A stretch of 64,000 nt of DNA, taken from assembly GCF_001982635.1 (NCBI RefSeq), contig NZ_MKFI01000002.1, positions 309,964 through 373,963 of the forward strand, given 5' to 3'. A model generated the notes under the pieces. That model was not told the DNA's origin. It did no database searches and saw only the letters and a list, made by a program, of their open reading frames with translations. The stretch is from Bradyrhizobium mercantei. Lineage in GTDB: Bacteria > Pseudomonadota > Alphaproteobacteria > Rhizobiales > Xanthobacteraceae. A program made the position numbers and the translations under genes. Positions 26,149-34,891 of the stretch are shown piece by piece (the stretch's first letter is position 1; the number at the start of each line of letters is the position of its first letter).

Positions 26149-27174
26149 GTGAGTAACGATCCCGTCGTCGCGATTGTCGGCGTCACCGGCGCAGTCGGCG
26201 CCGAATTCATCGCCACCATGGACAAGCGCGGCTTCCGCGTCGGCAAGCTGAAGGCGCTGGCGAGCGCCCGCTCGGCCGGCAAGACCGTCTCCTTCCGCGG
26301 CCAGCCTGTCGTGATCGAGGAGCTGACCGAGCGCGCCTTCGAGGGCGTCGACATCGCGCTGCTCTCGGCCGGCAGCGGCATCTCGAAGAAGTTCGCGCCG
26401 CTCGCGGTGAAGTCCGGCGCCGTCGTGGTCGACAACTCCTCGGCGTTCCGGATGGATCCGAACGTGCCGCTGGTGATCCCCGAGATCAATGCCAACCGCA
26501 TCCGCGACCACAAGGGCATCATCGCCAACCCGAACTGCGCTGCGATCACCGCGCTGGTGCCGCTGTGGCCGATCCACCGGAAGAACCGCATCAAGCGCGT
26601 GATCATCTCGACCTATCAGGCCGCGAGCGGTGCCGGAGCCGCCGCGATGGATGAGCTCGTCGAATCGACCCGCGCCAATCTCAACGGACAGGTCTACACC
26701 CCGAAGGTGATGCCGCACCCCTACGCCTTCAACCTGTTCAACCACAACACGGCTGTCGATCCGGAGACCGGCTACAACGACGAAGAGACCAAGGTCATCA
26801 AGGAGACCCACAAGATCTTCGAGGACGAGAAGATCGCGGTCGGCGTCACCTGCGTACGGGTGCCGGTGCTGCGCGCGCATTGCGAGGCGATCACCTTCGA
26901 ATGCGAGAGGCCGATCACCGAGGATCAGGTGCGCGCGATCATGGCGCAGGCGCCCGGCGTCAAGATCGTCGACGATCGCGCCAAGAACTACTTCCCGATG
27001 CCGATCGACGCGTCGGGCCAGGACGACGTGCTGGTCGGCCGCATCCGCAAGGATCTCAGCGATCCCTCCGGCCACTCGATCTCGATGTTCGTCGCGGCCG
27101 ATCAGCTGCTCAAGGGCGCTGCGCTGAACGCGGTGCAGATCGCGGAGCTGTTGCCCGAACGCGCGATGGCGTGA
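26149..27174 (+). CDS. asd: aspartate-semialdehyde dehydrogenase
   Basis: A 341-residue enzyme (usual 337-345) reducing aspartyl phosphate to aspartate semialdehyde, the branch point to Lys, Thr, Met and diaminopimelate. Features: N-terminal Rossmann VAIVGVTGAVGAEFI, catalytic Cys130 in ANPNCAAIT, and the late GHSISMFVAADQLLKGAALN. The start is GTG at 26149 behind GGAGG; an ATG at 26080 sits inside the attenuator terminator and is not used. Expression is probably controlled by the Thr/Lys leader upstream. Confidence 0.95.
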   Translation: MSNDPVVAIVGVTGAVGAEFIATMDKRGFRVGKLKALASARSAGKTVSFRGQPVVIEELTERAFEGVDIALLSAGSGISKKFAPLAVKSGAVVVDNSSAFRMDPNVPLVIPEINANRIRDHKGIIANPNCAAITALVPLWPIHRKNRIKRVIISTYQAASGAGAAAMDELVESTRANLNGQVYTPKVMPHPYAFNLFNHNTAVDPETGYNDEETKVIKETHKIFEDEKIAVGVTCVRVPVLRAHCEAITFECERPITEDQVRAIMAQAPGVKIVDDRAKNYFPMPIDASGQDDVLVGRIRKDLSDPSGHSISMFVAADQLLKGAALNAVQIAELLPERAMA

Positions 27175-27200
27175 GGTTAGGACACGACGAAACTAAACCC

Positions 27201-27302
27201 GTCATCCTGAGGTGCGAGCGAAGCGAGCCTCGAAGGATGCACGGCCCCAGTCGGGCCGTCGCCCTTCGAGGCCTCCGCTACGCTCCGGCACCTCAGGGTG
27301 AC
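27201..27302. repeat. dispersed palindromic repeat
   Basis: A ~100-bp imperfect palindrome: GTCATCCTGAGGTGC at one end and GCACC-TCAGGGTGAC at the other, with CTTCGAGG-type inner arms and GGCCC-N-GGGCC in the centre. This element recurs widely in Bradyrhizobium genomes. It lies between the convergent asd and queA genes and may end both transcripts. Confidence 0.75.
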
Positions 27303-27326
27303 GGTGAAATGGCTGTGCTCGCGGGC

Positions 27327-28403
27327 CTAACTCTTCGCCCGAAACAGCAGGCACGCATCGCCGTACGAATAGAACCGGTAGCCATCCTTGATCGCATGCG
27401 CGTAGGCGCTCTGCATCGTCTCGAGGCCGGAGAACGCCGAGACCAGCATGAACAGCGTCGAGCGCGGCAGGTGGAAATTGGTCAGCAGGATATCGACCGC
27501 GCGGAAGCGGTAGCCCGGCGTGATGAAGATCGAGGTTTCCGCCGCAAATGGCTGAATGCTGCCGTCGGCATTGGCGGCGCTTTCGAGCAGCCGCAGCGAC
27601 GTGGTGCCGATTGCGACGATCCGGCCACCCTTTGCTCGCGCGGCGTTCAAGGCGGCGGCGGTCTCTGCGGTGATGCAGCCCCATTCGGCATGCATCCTGT
27701 GCTCGGAGGTTTCGTCCACCTTCACCGGCAGAAACGTCCCTGCCCCGACATGCAGCGTCAGGCGATGCAGTTCGACGCCGCGGTCCTTCAGCGCGGCTTC
27801 CAGCGCCGGCGTGAAATGAAGTCCCGCCGTCGGCGCTGCGACCGCGCCTTCATTGGCGGCGAACATGGTCTGGTAATCGCTGACGTCCTGGTCGTCGGGC
27901 GTGCGCTTGGAGGCGATGTAGGGCGGCAGCGGCGTGGCGCCGACGTCGGCGATGGCCTGGTCGAGCACCGGACCATGGAACGAGAATGACAGCGTCACCT
28001 CGCCCTCCTGCCCCTTGGCTTCGACCTCGGCGTCGAGATTGCCGAGCAGGCAGACCTTGCCCTCATTGCCGAAGCGGATGGTGTCGCCGGGCGCGAGCTT
28101 CTTGGCCGGCTTCACCAGCGCCTGCCAGCGCGAGCCGTCAAGCCGCTTGATCAAGGTCGCCTCGATCTTCGGTTCGGTCTCGCGCCCGATCCGGCGGCCT
28201 TTGAGCTGGGCCGCGATCACCTTGGTGTCGTTGACGACGATCTGATCGCCGGGCTCGAGCCAATGCGGCAGATCGGCAATCGTCGCGTCGCGCAGCACGC
28301 CGTCCGGATGCACCACCAGCATCCGCGCGGAATCGCGCGGGCTCGCAGGCCGGAGCGCGATGCTCTCGGGCGGCAGTTCGAAATCGAAAAGGTCGGTGCG
28401 CAT
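27327..28403 (-). CDS. queA: tRNA preQ1(34) S-adenosylmethionine ribosyltransferase-isomerase
   Basis: A 358-residue enzyme adding the epoxycyclopentanediol ring to preQ1 in tRNA, after Tgt. Signatures: [17 protein letters not shown] at the start, [46 protein letters not shown] and [18 protein letters not shown]. Length is typical. It is the last gene of the coaD-cyclophilin run, 105 bp after the cytoplasmic cyclophilin with a palindromic repeat in the gap. tgt, often adjacent in alphaproteobacteria, is separate here. Confidence 0.95.
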   Translation of the reverse strand: MRTDLFDFELPPESIALRPASPRDSARMLVVHPDGVLRDATIADLPHWLEPGDQIVVNDTKVIAAQLKGRRIGRETEPKIEATLIKRLDGSRWQALVKPAKKLAPGDTIRFGNEGKVCLLGNLDAEVEAKGQEGEVTLSFSFHGPVLDQAIADVGATPLPPYIASKRTPDDQDVSDYQTMFAANEGAVAAPTAGLHFTPALEAALKDRGVELHRLTLHVGAGTFLPVKVDETSEHRMHAEWGCITAETAAALNAARAKGGRIVAIGTTSLRLLESAANADGSIQPFAAETSIFITPGYRFRAVDILLTNFHLPRSTLFMLVSAFSGLETMQSAYAHAIKDGYRFYSYGDACLLFRAKS

Positions 28404-28416
28404 GGTTATCCCGAGC

Positions 28417-28498
28417 CGTCGTTCCGGGGCGATGCGGCAGCATCGAACCCGGAACCTCGAGATTCCGGGTTCACGCTCCGCGTGCCCCGGAATGACGG
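28417..28498. repeat. dispersed palindromic repeat in operon gap
   Basis: CGTTCCGGGG...CCCCGGAATGACGG outer arms with inner CCCGGAA-N-TTCCGGG around CTCGAGA. A common Bradyrhizobium element, located between ppiB and queA, where it could modulate downstream expression or mRNA stability. Confidence 0.75.
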
Positions 28499-28508
28499 AG
28501 TGCTTGGC

Positions 28509-28973
28509 TTACGCCGCGTCGGCGGCCATGCGCGCCTTCACGATCTTGTCCGGATCCTTCACCGGCTCGCCGCGCTTGATCTTGTCGACGTTCTCCATGC
28601 CCTCGGTGACCTTGCCCCAGACCGTGTACTGGCCGTTGAGGAAGGAGGCGTCGTCGAAGCAGATGAAGAACTGGCTGTCGCCGGAATCAGGATTGGCGGC
28701 GCGGGCCATCGAGGCGGTGCCGCGGACATGCGGCTCCTTGTTGAACTCGGCCTTCAGCTTCTTGCCGGAGCCGCCCATGCCGGTGCCCTGCGGGCAGCCG
28801 GTCTGCGCCATGAAGCCGTCGATCACGCGGTGGAACACGATGCCGTCGTAGAAGCCTTCGCGCACCAGCTCCTTGATCCGCGCGACGTGACCGGGCGCGA
28901 GATCCGGGCGCATTTCGATCGTGACCGGGCCCTGGGTGGTTTCGAGGATCAGAGTATTTTCGGTAGCAGCCAT
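28509..28973 (-). CDS. ppiB: cytoplasmic cyclophilin (peptidylprolyl isomerase)
   Basis: A 154-residue cyclophilin without signal peptide. Catalytic and ligand residues appear in order: FHRVIDGFMAQTGCPQG (Arg, Phe, Met, Gln), TASMARAANPDSGDSQFFIC, LNGQYTVWGKVTEGMENVDK. It accelerates cis-trans isomerisation of X-Pro bonds. Its start lies 25 bp inside the preceding gene, implying translational coupling. It is paralogous to the periplasmic cyclophilin two genes upstream. Confidence 0.92.
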   Translation of the reverse strand: MAATENTLILETTQGPVTIEMRPDLAPGHVARIKELVREGFYDGIVFHRVIDGFMAQTGCPQGTGMGGSGKKLKAEFNKEPHVRGTASMARAANPDSGDSQFFICFDDASFLNGQYTVWGKVTEGMENVDKIKRGEPVKDPDKIVKARMAADAA

Positions 28974-29398
28974 GCTCGCTTCTCCTGGCTTCGGGGTGGA
29001 TATTTCTTATTCCTGAACGGGATCGCGAATGGGCGGCCAGCCACTGCGCCGCCCAGGCTCTCGGTAAATGGCAACGGCGTGCAGCGCTGCAACGTCTCCA
29101 TCACCGCGACCCGGTACGCAATCCGGTCGTTGTCGGTCGCCTCCTGCGATTCATAGCTGATCCTGGGATGCCCGAGGATCGCGCCCTCACGGTTGAAGCT
29201 GACAATGAGGGTAATGTCGATCGGACCGGCCTTGTCCGCCGGCGGCGGCCGCCAGCAACGGTGGATGGCCAGGACAACGTCCCTGATCGAATTGAGTTGC
29301 TCCGGCTCGGCCTGCGCCGACGTGGTCAGCGCGAGGCACAGCAGCGGCGCGGCGAACCAGGCAAGTGGTTTGCTGCGCGCCGCCATCGCGCCGATCAC
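28949..29398 (-). CDS. secreted TonB/TolA-C-like protein
   Basis: A 149-residue exported protein with an N-terminal signal (AARSKPLAWFAAPLLCLALT, ending AQAE). The single domain resembles the C-terminal TonB/TolA fold (LNSIRDVVLAIHRCWRPPPA, DITLIVSFNREGAILGHPRI, YRVAVMETLQRCTPLPFTES), with two cysteines placed as in TolA-III. The GTG start at 29398 overlaps the upstream stop as GTGA, supporting that start and coupling. It sits between two cyclophilin genes. Probably envelope-associated; exact role unknown. Confidence 0.75.
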   Translation of the reverse strand: MIGAMAARSKPLAWFAAPLLCLALTTSAQAEPEQLNSIRDVVLAIHRCWRPPPADKAGPIDITLIVSFNREGAILGHPRISYESQEATDNDRIAYRVAVMETLQRCTPLPFTESLGGAVAGRPFAIPFRNKKYPPRSQEKRAWLLPKIL

Positions 29399-29958
29399 TT
29401 GATGTCGGATGCGACCTGCACCTTCACCATCTTGTCGGGATCGGTGACGCTGCCGCTGGGCGAGCCCGCGGGCGCCTTCTTCAGCTTGTCGACCACGTCC
29501 ATGCCCGACACCACCTCGCCGATCACGGTGTACTGGCCGTTGAGGCTCGGTCCGTCGGCGAACATGATGAAGAACTGCGAATTGGCGCTGTCGACGCTGT
29601 CGCCGCGGCGGGCCATGCCGACGATGCCGCGCTTGAACGGGACCTGCGAGAACTCCTGCTTCAGGTTCGGATATTTCGAGCCGCCGGTGCCGTTGAAATT
29701 CTGACCGTCGCCGGTCTGCGCCATGAAGCCATCCATCACGCGGTGGAACGGCACGTTGTTGTAGAAGCCTTCGCGCGCCAGCTGCTTGATGCGTTCGGCA
29801 TGCTGGGGTGCGATGTCGGTGCGCAGCTTGATGACGATGCGGCCCTTGGTGGTGTCGATCACGATCGCATTGGCCTTGTCGAGATTGGCAGGCAGCGGCT
29901 GTGCGACCGCGGGCACGACGCAGAGCAGCGCGGCAACGAATGCAAGAATGCGGATCAT
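29395..29958 (-). CDS. periplasmic cyclophilin
   Basis: A 187-residue peptidylprolyl isomerase with a signal peptide (MIRILAFVAALLCVVPAVAQ). The cyclophilin core shows FHRVMDGFMAQTGDGQNFNG, GIVGMARRGDSVDSANSQFF and LNGQYTVIGEVVSGMDVVDK. It should assist proline isomerisation of exported proteins. It is the second gene after coaD (47-bp gap) and is coupled by a GTGA overlap to the next gene. PpiA would be a reasonable name, but I leave the symbol empty because two paralogues are present. Confidence 0.9.
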   Translation of the reverse strand: MIRILAFVAALLCVVPAVAQPLPANLDKANAIVIDTTKGRIVIKLRTDIAPQHAERIKQLAREGFYNNVPFHRVMDGFMAQTGDGQNFNGTGGSKYPNLKQEFSQVPFKRGIVGMARRGDSVDSANSQFFIMFADGPSLNGQYTVIGEVVSGMDVVDKLKKAPAGSPSGSVTDPDKMVKVQVASDIK

Positions 29959-30005
29959 GGAAACTCCGGATCTCTGTAACGTTCGGGATGTGGCAGCCGC
30001 CGGTA

Positions 30006-30503
30006 TCAGGGGGCGAACTTGGCCTTCAGGCTAGCGGCGACTGATGACGGCACGAATGCAGAGAAGTCGCCGCCCATCTGGGCGATTTGGCGCACCAGTG
30101 TGGCGGTGATCGGGCGGACCGCGACCGATGCCGGAACGAACACCGTATGCACTTCGGGCGCCATGGCCTCGTTCATGCCGGCGAGTTGCATCTCGTAGTC
30201 GAGATCGGTGCCGTCACGCAGGCCGCGAATCATCAACGTGGCGTTGGCCGCGCGGGCCGCCGCGACCGTGAGATTGTCATAGGTCGCGCTCTCGAAGGCG
30301 CAGCCCGCCTTCTGGGCGATGGGGCCGAACACCTCGTGGACCATGGCGAGCCGCTCCTCGGTGGAGAACAGCGGCTTCTTGCCGGGATGGACGCCGATGG
30401 CGACGATCAGGCGGTCGCAGAGGAAGACGGCCTGTCTCACCACGTCCAGATGGCCGTTGGTGACGGGATCGAAGGAGCCTGGGTAGATCGCGATACGGGA
30501 CAT
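30006..30503 (-). CDS. coaD: phosphopantetheine adenylyltransferase
   Basis: A 165-residue nucleotidyltransferase making dephospho-CoA from 4'-phosphopantetheine and ATP. Motifs: [18 protein letters not shown] (the T/SxGH ATP-binding signature as TNGH), [19 protein letters not shown] and the C-terminal [20 protein letters not shown]. The ATG follows GGGAGGGACC. It heads a run of cyclophilins and queA, an order usual in alphaproteobacteria. The family's ISSTxVR appears as ITATLVR. Confidence 0.93.
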   Translation of the reverse strand: MSRIAIYPGSFDPVTNGHLDVVRQAVFLCDRLIVAIGVHPGKKPLFSTEERLAMVHEVFGPIAQKAGCAFESATYDNLTVAAARAANATLMIRGLRDGTDLDYEMQLAGMNEAMAPEVHTVFVPASVAVRPITATLVRQIAQMGGDFSAFVPSSVAASLKAKFAP

Positions 30504-30771
30504 GGTCCCTCCTAACCCGCCCCGCTCGCCCCGGCAAGCCGCCCGGGTTCCATGAGCCGGGCGAAATAAATCTCCGCTCGTCCAGTGAACGAGTCCTGGG
30601 ATGCCAGCGTCTACGTGGGTGAATGTTTCGTCGGCCGGTGGCGGACGAAACAAAACCGGCCCGCGACGAAACCATTTCCCGGGGTGGCGAAGACACCAGG
30701 AAACTTGCGGCCGGTAGACATTGCACAACGAAACGACGGGCCCGGGCGGGTCCGTTCATATGGGGACCGTC

Positions 30772-31029
30772 ATGATCAAGGCACTTTCCGCTATCGCCGT
30801 TGCCGCGTTCATTGCCGCCGCGCTCACCGTGCTGCCGGGCTTTGCGCCGCAGGTCGAAGCCTCGACCCCGCAGCCGCTGGCCAAGGCCGACCGTCTCGAC
30901 ATCCACCCGGTCGGCAAGGACTGCTCGCAGCAGGCCTGGCCGAATTTCGAAGCCTCCTGCCTGCGCAGCGCCGGCACCAAGACCGTGGTTCGCGAAGCCC
31001 GCCTCGTCACCGCCGACCGCACCCCGTAG
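30772..31029 (+). CDS. small secreted protein, unknown
   Basis: An 85-residue exported protein from ATG 30772 (GGGGA upstream). The signal peptide (IKALSAIAVAAFIAAALTVL) ends near VEAS. The mature ~55-residue chain (KADRLDIHPVGKDCSQQAWP, FEASCLRSAG) has two cysteines, likely one disulfide. Short proteins with the DCSQQAWPNFEASCLR type of core are common in Bradyrhizobium; function unknown. It is divergent from coaD. Confidence 0.75.
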   Translation: MIKALSAIAVAAFIAAALTVLPGFAPQVEASTPQPLAKADRLDIHPVGKDCSQQAWPNFEASCLRSAGTKTVVREARLVTADRTP

Positions 31030-31214
31030 AACAAATTTCCAACAAGCTGAATGCCGGTCCGCGCGACGACAGCGCATCGAAGCAATTGTTCAGCCTGGCG
31101 TAAGGTCAGGCTGTCACGCAAAACCCAATGGTAATTTGCGACGTCCCGTCGCAGACTATCGTCTAAGGCGCCCGGCCGGATCACCCGGCGGGCGCGAGCC
31201 ATCGGGGGATTGCC

Positions 31215-33131
31215 GTGACCAGTACGCCCGCCATCGTTTCTTCTGGCCACCCTCCCACCAGCCCGATTCCGGTCGCGGTGACGCTCGGTGCCCTGGGTGT
31301 CGTCTATGGCGACATCGGCACCAGCCCCCTCTACGCCCTGAAGGAAGCCGCCAAGGCCGCCACCCATGGCGGGCCGCTCACCGAAAGCGCCGTGCTCGGC
31401 GTGGTCTCGCTGATCCTGTGGGCGCTGATCCTCATCATCTCGGTCAAATACGCGATGCTGATCCTGCGCGCGGACAACCGCGGTGAAGGCGGCATCGTCG
31501 CGCTCTTGGCGCTGCTGTCGGCGCGCAACGCGGCGCCCGGCACCTGGCGCGCCCATCTTCTGGTGGTCGGGCTGATCGGCGCGGCTCTGCTCTATGGCGA
31601 CGGCGCGATCACGCCGGCCATCTCGGTGCTGTCGGCGATCGAAGGTCTGAAGGTCGACGCGCCCTCGCTGACGCCGGCGGTGGTGCCGCTCACCGTCGTC
31701 ATCCTGATCGGCCTGTTCATGATGCAGAAGCAGGGCACCGGCTTCATCGGCAAGATCTTCGGCCCGGTGATGCTGTTCTGGTTCGGGGTGCTGGCAGCGC
31801 TCGGCATTCACGGCATCGTCAAGGCGCCCGGCGTGCTGGTGGCGCTGAGCCCGTTCTATGCATTCAATTTCCTGATCCATCAGGATTTTCACGTCAGCTT
31901 CGCGATCCTCGGCGCCGCCTTCCTCGCAGTGACCGGCGGTGAGGCGATGTATGCCGACATGGGACATTTCGGGCGCTTTCCGATCCGGCTCGCCTGGTTC
32001 GCCGTCTGCCTGCCCGCGCTGGTGCTGAACTATTTCGGCCAGGCCGCGCTCTTGATCACCGACCCGACCGCGATCGACAACCCGTTCTTCCAGCTCTCGC
32101 CGGACTGGTCGCATTACCCGCTCGTGCTGCTTGCGACCATTGCCACCGTGATTGCCTCGCAGGCGATCATCTCGGGTGTGTTCTCGCTGACCCAGCAGTC
32201 GATCCAGCTCGGCTTCCTGCCGCGCATGCATATCCAGCACACCACCAGCGACGCGATCGGGCAGATCTACGTGCCGCTGGTGAACTGGCTGCTCGCGGCC
32301 GGGACGCTCGGCGCGGTGCTCGCCTTCGGCACCTCGGACGCGCTGGCCGGCGCCTACGGCATCGCGGTGTCGCTGCTGATGGCGATCACCACCCTGCTCG
32401 CCGCGCTGGTCGCGATCCAGTGGGGCTATTCGCCGATCCTCGTGATCGCGGTGAACGGCTTCTTCTTCATCATCGACGCGATCTTCTTCGCGGCAAACAC
32501 CGAGAAACTGTTCGAGGGCGGCTGGTTCCCGCTGCTGCTCGCCGCTGCCGTGGCGTTCCTGATGATGACCTGGCGCAGCGGTGTGAAGCTGGTCGAGAGG
32601 GCGCGCAGCAAGCTGCGCCAGCCGGAAGAGGATCTGATCGAGACCGCAGTCAACAAATGCAGCGCGCGCCTGCCGGGTACTGCGGTCTTCCTCGCCTCAG
32701 CCCCCAACGGCGTGCCGCTCGCGCTGACCCAATTCGTCAAGCACAACCACGTGCTGCATCAGCGCGTGCTGCTGGTCACCGTGCAGATCGAGGAGCGGCC
32801 GCGCATCCCCGACGAGGAGCGCGCCGACGTGGTCGAGATCAGCCCGGGCATCACCCGGATCATCCTGCATTACGGCTTCATGCAGTACCCGACGATCTAT
32901 GAGGGACTGCAGCTCGCCTGCCGGCAAAGCAAGCTGCCCGGCATCGATCTCTCCGACGTGACCTACTACATCGGCCGCGAGACCATTATCCCGCGCGAGG
33001 ACGTTCCGGGCATGTGGGTGTGGCGGGAATCGCTGTTCGCCTTCCTGCAACGCAACGCCGAGCGCTCCGCGGCCTTCTTCGGCGTGCCGACCGGCCAGGT
33101 CGTGGAGTTCGGCACGGAGATCGAGATTTGA
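31215..33131 (+). CDS. kup: Kup-type potassium uptake protein
   Basis: A 638-residue secondary K+ transporter of the KUP/HAK/KT family. It has about 12 membrane helices; signatures are ALGVVYGDIGTSPLYALKEA at the start, LLYGDGAITPAISVLSAIEG, TGGEAMYADMGHFG and NPFFQLSP. A cytosolic C-terminal domain of ~170 residues ends in FFGVPTGQVVEFGTEIEI. The start is GTG at 31215. Kup allows low-affinity, proton-coupled K+ uptake. Bradyrhizobia usually carry several copies. Confidence 0.95.
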   Translation: MTSTPAIVSSGHPPTSPIPVAVTLGALGVVYGDIGTSPLYALKEAAKAATHGGPLTESAVLGVVSLILWALILIISVKYAMLILRADNRGEGGIVALLALLSARNAAPGTWRAHLLVVGLIGAALLYGDGAITPAISVLSAIEGLKVDAPSLTPAVVPLTVVILIGLFMMQKQGTGFIGKIFGPVMLFWFGVLAALGIHGIVKAPGVLVALSPFYAFNFLIHQDFHVSFAILGAAFLAVTGGEAMYADMGHFGRFPIRLAWFAVCLPALVLNYFGQAALLITDPTAIDNPFFQLSPDWSHYPLVLLATIATVIASQAIISGVFSLTQQSIQLGFLPRMHIQHTTSDAIGQIYVPLVNWLLAAGTLGAVLAFGTSDALAGAYGIAVSLLMAITTLLAALVAIQWGYSPILVIAVNGFFFIIDAIFFAANTEKLFEGGWFPLLLAAAVAFLMMTWRSGVKLVERARSKLRQPEEDLIETAVNKCSARLPGTAVFLASAPNGVPLALTQFVKHNHVLHQRVLLVTVQIEERPRIPDEERADVVEISPGITRIILHYGFMQYPTIYEGLQLACRQSKLPGIDLSDVTYYIGRETIIPREDVPGMWVWRESLFAFLQRNAERSAAFFGVPTGQVVEFGTEIEI

Positions 33132-33190
33132 TTTCACGATCGACGCAGCCCGGATGATGCGAGGCGACAGACCCGGTGAAATCAGTGCGA

Positions 33191-33292
33191 ATATCAAACG
33201 ATCCGCATCTTCAGCTCAAACGGCGGTTGGCGATCTAGGTTGACCAGGCACAGGTGATCGTTGATCGCGTGCCGCTGCACGCCGCGGTGACC
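33191..33292 (+). pseudogene. decayed copy of phosphotransferase 5' end
   Basis: The 34 codons here translate to ISNDPHLQLKRRLAI-stop-VDQAQVIVDRV and continue. They match the first 34 codons of the intact phosphotransferase at 34892 (MSNDPPLQLKPRLAISIDQA) at roughly two thirds of positions in the same frame. The start codon is ATA and there is an in-frame TAG. It is a remnant, separated from the intact copy by two genes. Confidence 0.75.
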
Positions 33293-33345
33293 TTGCTTAC
33301 CACTTAGGCGTGGTTTAGGCTTCTTTCTCACGCCGAGGTTTAAAC

Positions 33346-33732
33346 ATGGTCTGGAAGATCATCGCGCTTGCTTACGCGTTCTTCTGCTTCTACCTCTTCT
33401 TCGACCCGACATATTACGAGACCACAATTCGGGCCGTCGGGCTCGCGCTATACGTAGGCGGATTGATCGGCCTTTTTGTGTTCGCCTTCAAGAAGCGCAT
33501 GCTCTCGGCGCAATTTTGGAGGCTTTTTACAGTGGTCTACGTCGGCTATGCGGCAGTCGGCTTGCTGCTGGGGGCTCAGACAATTATCGCCGCGCATGGT
33601 GTTCGGACCTACCTTGTCGCGATTGCCATCAACCTTATTTTTCAGTTCCCGATCGTATTGAGCCTGTGGCGGCTTTCCTTTCCGATCATGCAAGTCGGAC
33701 CGCCGCCCCTTCGCGAAGCAGCCACTCCTTAA
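33346..33732 (+). CDS. four-helix membrane protein, unknown
   Basis: A 128-residue protein with four hydrophobic helices (about 5-22, 30-48, 58-78, 85-108) and many aromatic residues (FFCFYLFFDPTYYETT). Base composition is visibly less GC-rich than its neighbours. It lies between the phosphotransferase remnant and the intact gene and could have been carried in with the next gene. No functional motif. Confidence 0.65.
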   Translation: MVWKIIALAYAFFCFYLFFDPTYYETTIRAVGLALYVGGLIGLFVFAFKKRMLSAQFWRLFTVVYVGYAAVGLLLGAQTIIAAHGVRTYLVAIAINLIFQFPIVLSLWRLSFPIMQVGPPPLREAATP

Positions 33733-33820
33733 GCCAAAATCTCCGGAAATGAGCGGCCCAGTCGAAATCTTTGGGTGTCTCATTCAACGACGACACGGGA
33801 CATAAGACGCGGGAGGGACT

Positions 33821-34858
33821 GTGTTCAAATCATGGTTTGGCCGAAAGTCCACCGAACAGCCGAAATCACAATCCCCGGACCGACCGCCTTCGCAAGACCG
33901 CGATCAGTCGCCGTTGCTGTCCTCTTCAGGTCAACCCGTACCGCGCTTGTATCTGGCTGGTGATCCCGAGGTGGCAAATCGGCCCAGCGGTCCTCGCTTT
34001 CCCATCAAATATCGAGGGCCGGCACTAATCTTGACCGAGGAGATTGAAAGCATCTCGTCAGCGGCCCTCGAACAGGCCATCCGGCGGCGCGCGCCCGACA
34101 TCCACTTCAAGGCCGAACCGCCGCCGGAGCCGACGAAGCCGGGTCAACGCCCGACAGCCCTCGGTACCTATCCGGACGCCATTAAGGCCTTCCAGAACGG
34201 CCGGACACCCCTGCTTTGCGGCGTCAGCTACATCCCCAACATCAATCTCCATGGCATGGACAGGCAAAGCTGTGTCACGACGAGTTGGTGGTGGCCGGAG
34301 ACGCGCGAGGTGGTGGCCCGGACCAAAGCGCACGCCGTCACCGCTATATTCGGTGAGATCGAAGAAACTCCGCCCAAGGAACGAATCCTCATCGAGATGC
34401 AACTGGTCGCAGCGGCCCTCGATGTATTGCAGACGGCGACCGCAGTGATCTGGCCTGACGCAAATGCGATGTGGCCGCCAAAGGCTTTCCTGTCCCAGCT
34501 CGATCGCGACAAGGGCGAGATTCCCGTCACGTTGGCGGTCGCCGTGAAGCTTGGCAGGGACACCGAACATCTACACCCAAACGGCACGCCGAAATGGTTC
34601 GCGCGGACCGAAGGATTGCACGCCTTCGGCATGATGGAAGTGGAATGGCGCGCCTTCAGCGGTGAAGTCCCGAAACTGGCGAGCTGGATTACTGCCGTCG
34701 CCTGGTATCTCATCACGAACGGGCCGATCATTGCCAGCGAAGATTCAATGGGGTCGGACGCACCGGGAGTCATGCCGCCCCTCGTTATCCGTCAGGAGCC
34801 GTCTACGACGGTCCTCGGCACACTGGCCTATGTCGTTTACCCGCAGCCGCTGCTGTAG
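33821..34858 (+). CDS. DUF4261-like cytosolic protein
   Basis: A 345-residue protein starting at GTG. The N-terminal ~60 residues are polar and low in complexity. The rest is a folded domain with ALDVLQTATAVIWPDANAMW, PKWFARTEGLHAFGMMEVEW and ASWITAVAWYLITNGPII. The TEGL-x-FG-x2-E and W-x-A motifs resemble DUF4261-type proteins, which sometimes accompany type VI or immunity loci; nothing of that kind is adjacent here. Family placement is tentative. Slightly AT-richer than the flanks. Confidence 0.55.
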   Translation: MFKSWFGRKSTEQPKSQSPDRPPSQDRDQSPLLSSSGQPVPRLYLAGDPEVANRPSGPRFPIKYRGPALILTEEIESISSAALEQAIRRRAPDIHFKAEPPPEPTKPGQRPTALGTYPDAIKAFQNGRTPLLCGVSYIPNINLHGMDRQSCVTTSWWWPETREVVARTKAHAVTAIFGEIEETPPKERILIEMQLVAAALDVLQTATAVIWPDANAMWPPKAFLSQLDRDKGEIPVTLAVAVKLGRDTEHLHPNGTPKWFARTEGLHAFGMMEVEWRAFSGEVPKLASWITAVAWYLITNGPIIASEDSMGSDAPGVMPPLVIRQEPSTTVLGTLAYVVYPQPLL

Positions 34859-34891
34859 GTCGGCGGTCCCACGCGAGGATGTTTCGGGCAA

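Noticed and set aside
30756..32240. 494-codon minus-strand frame opposite kup
   Set aside because: Shadow composition and overlap with two well-supported genes.
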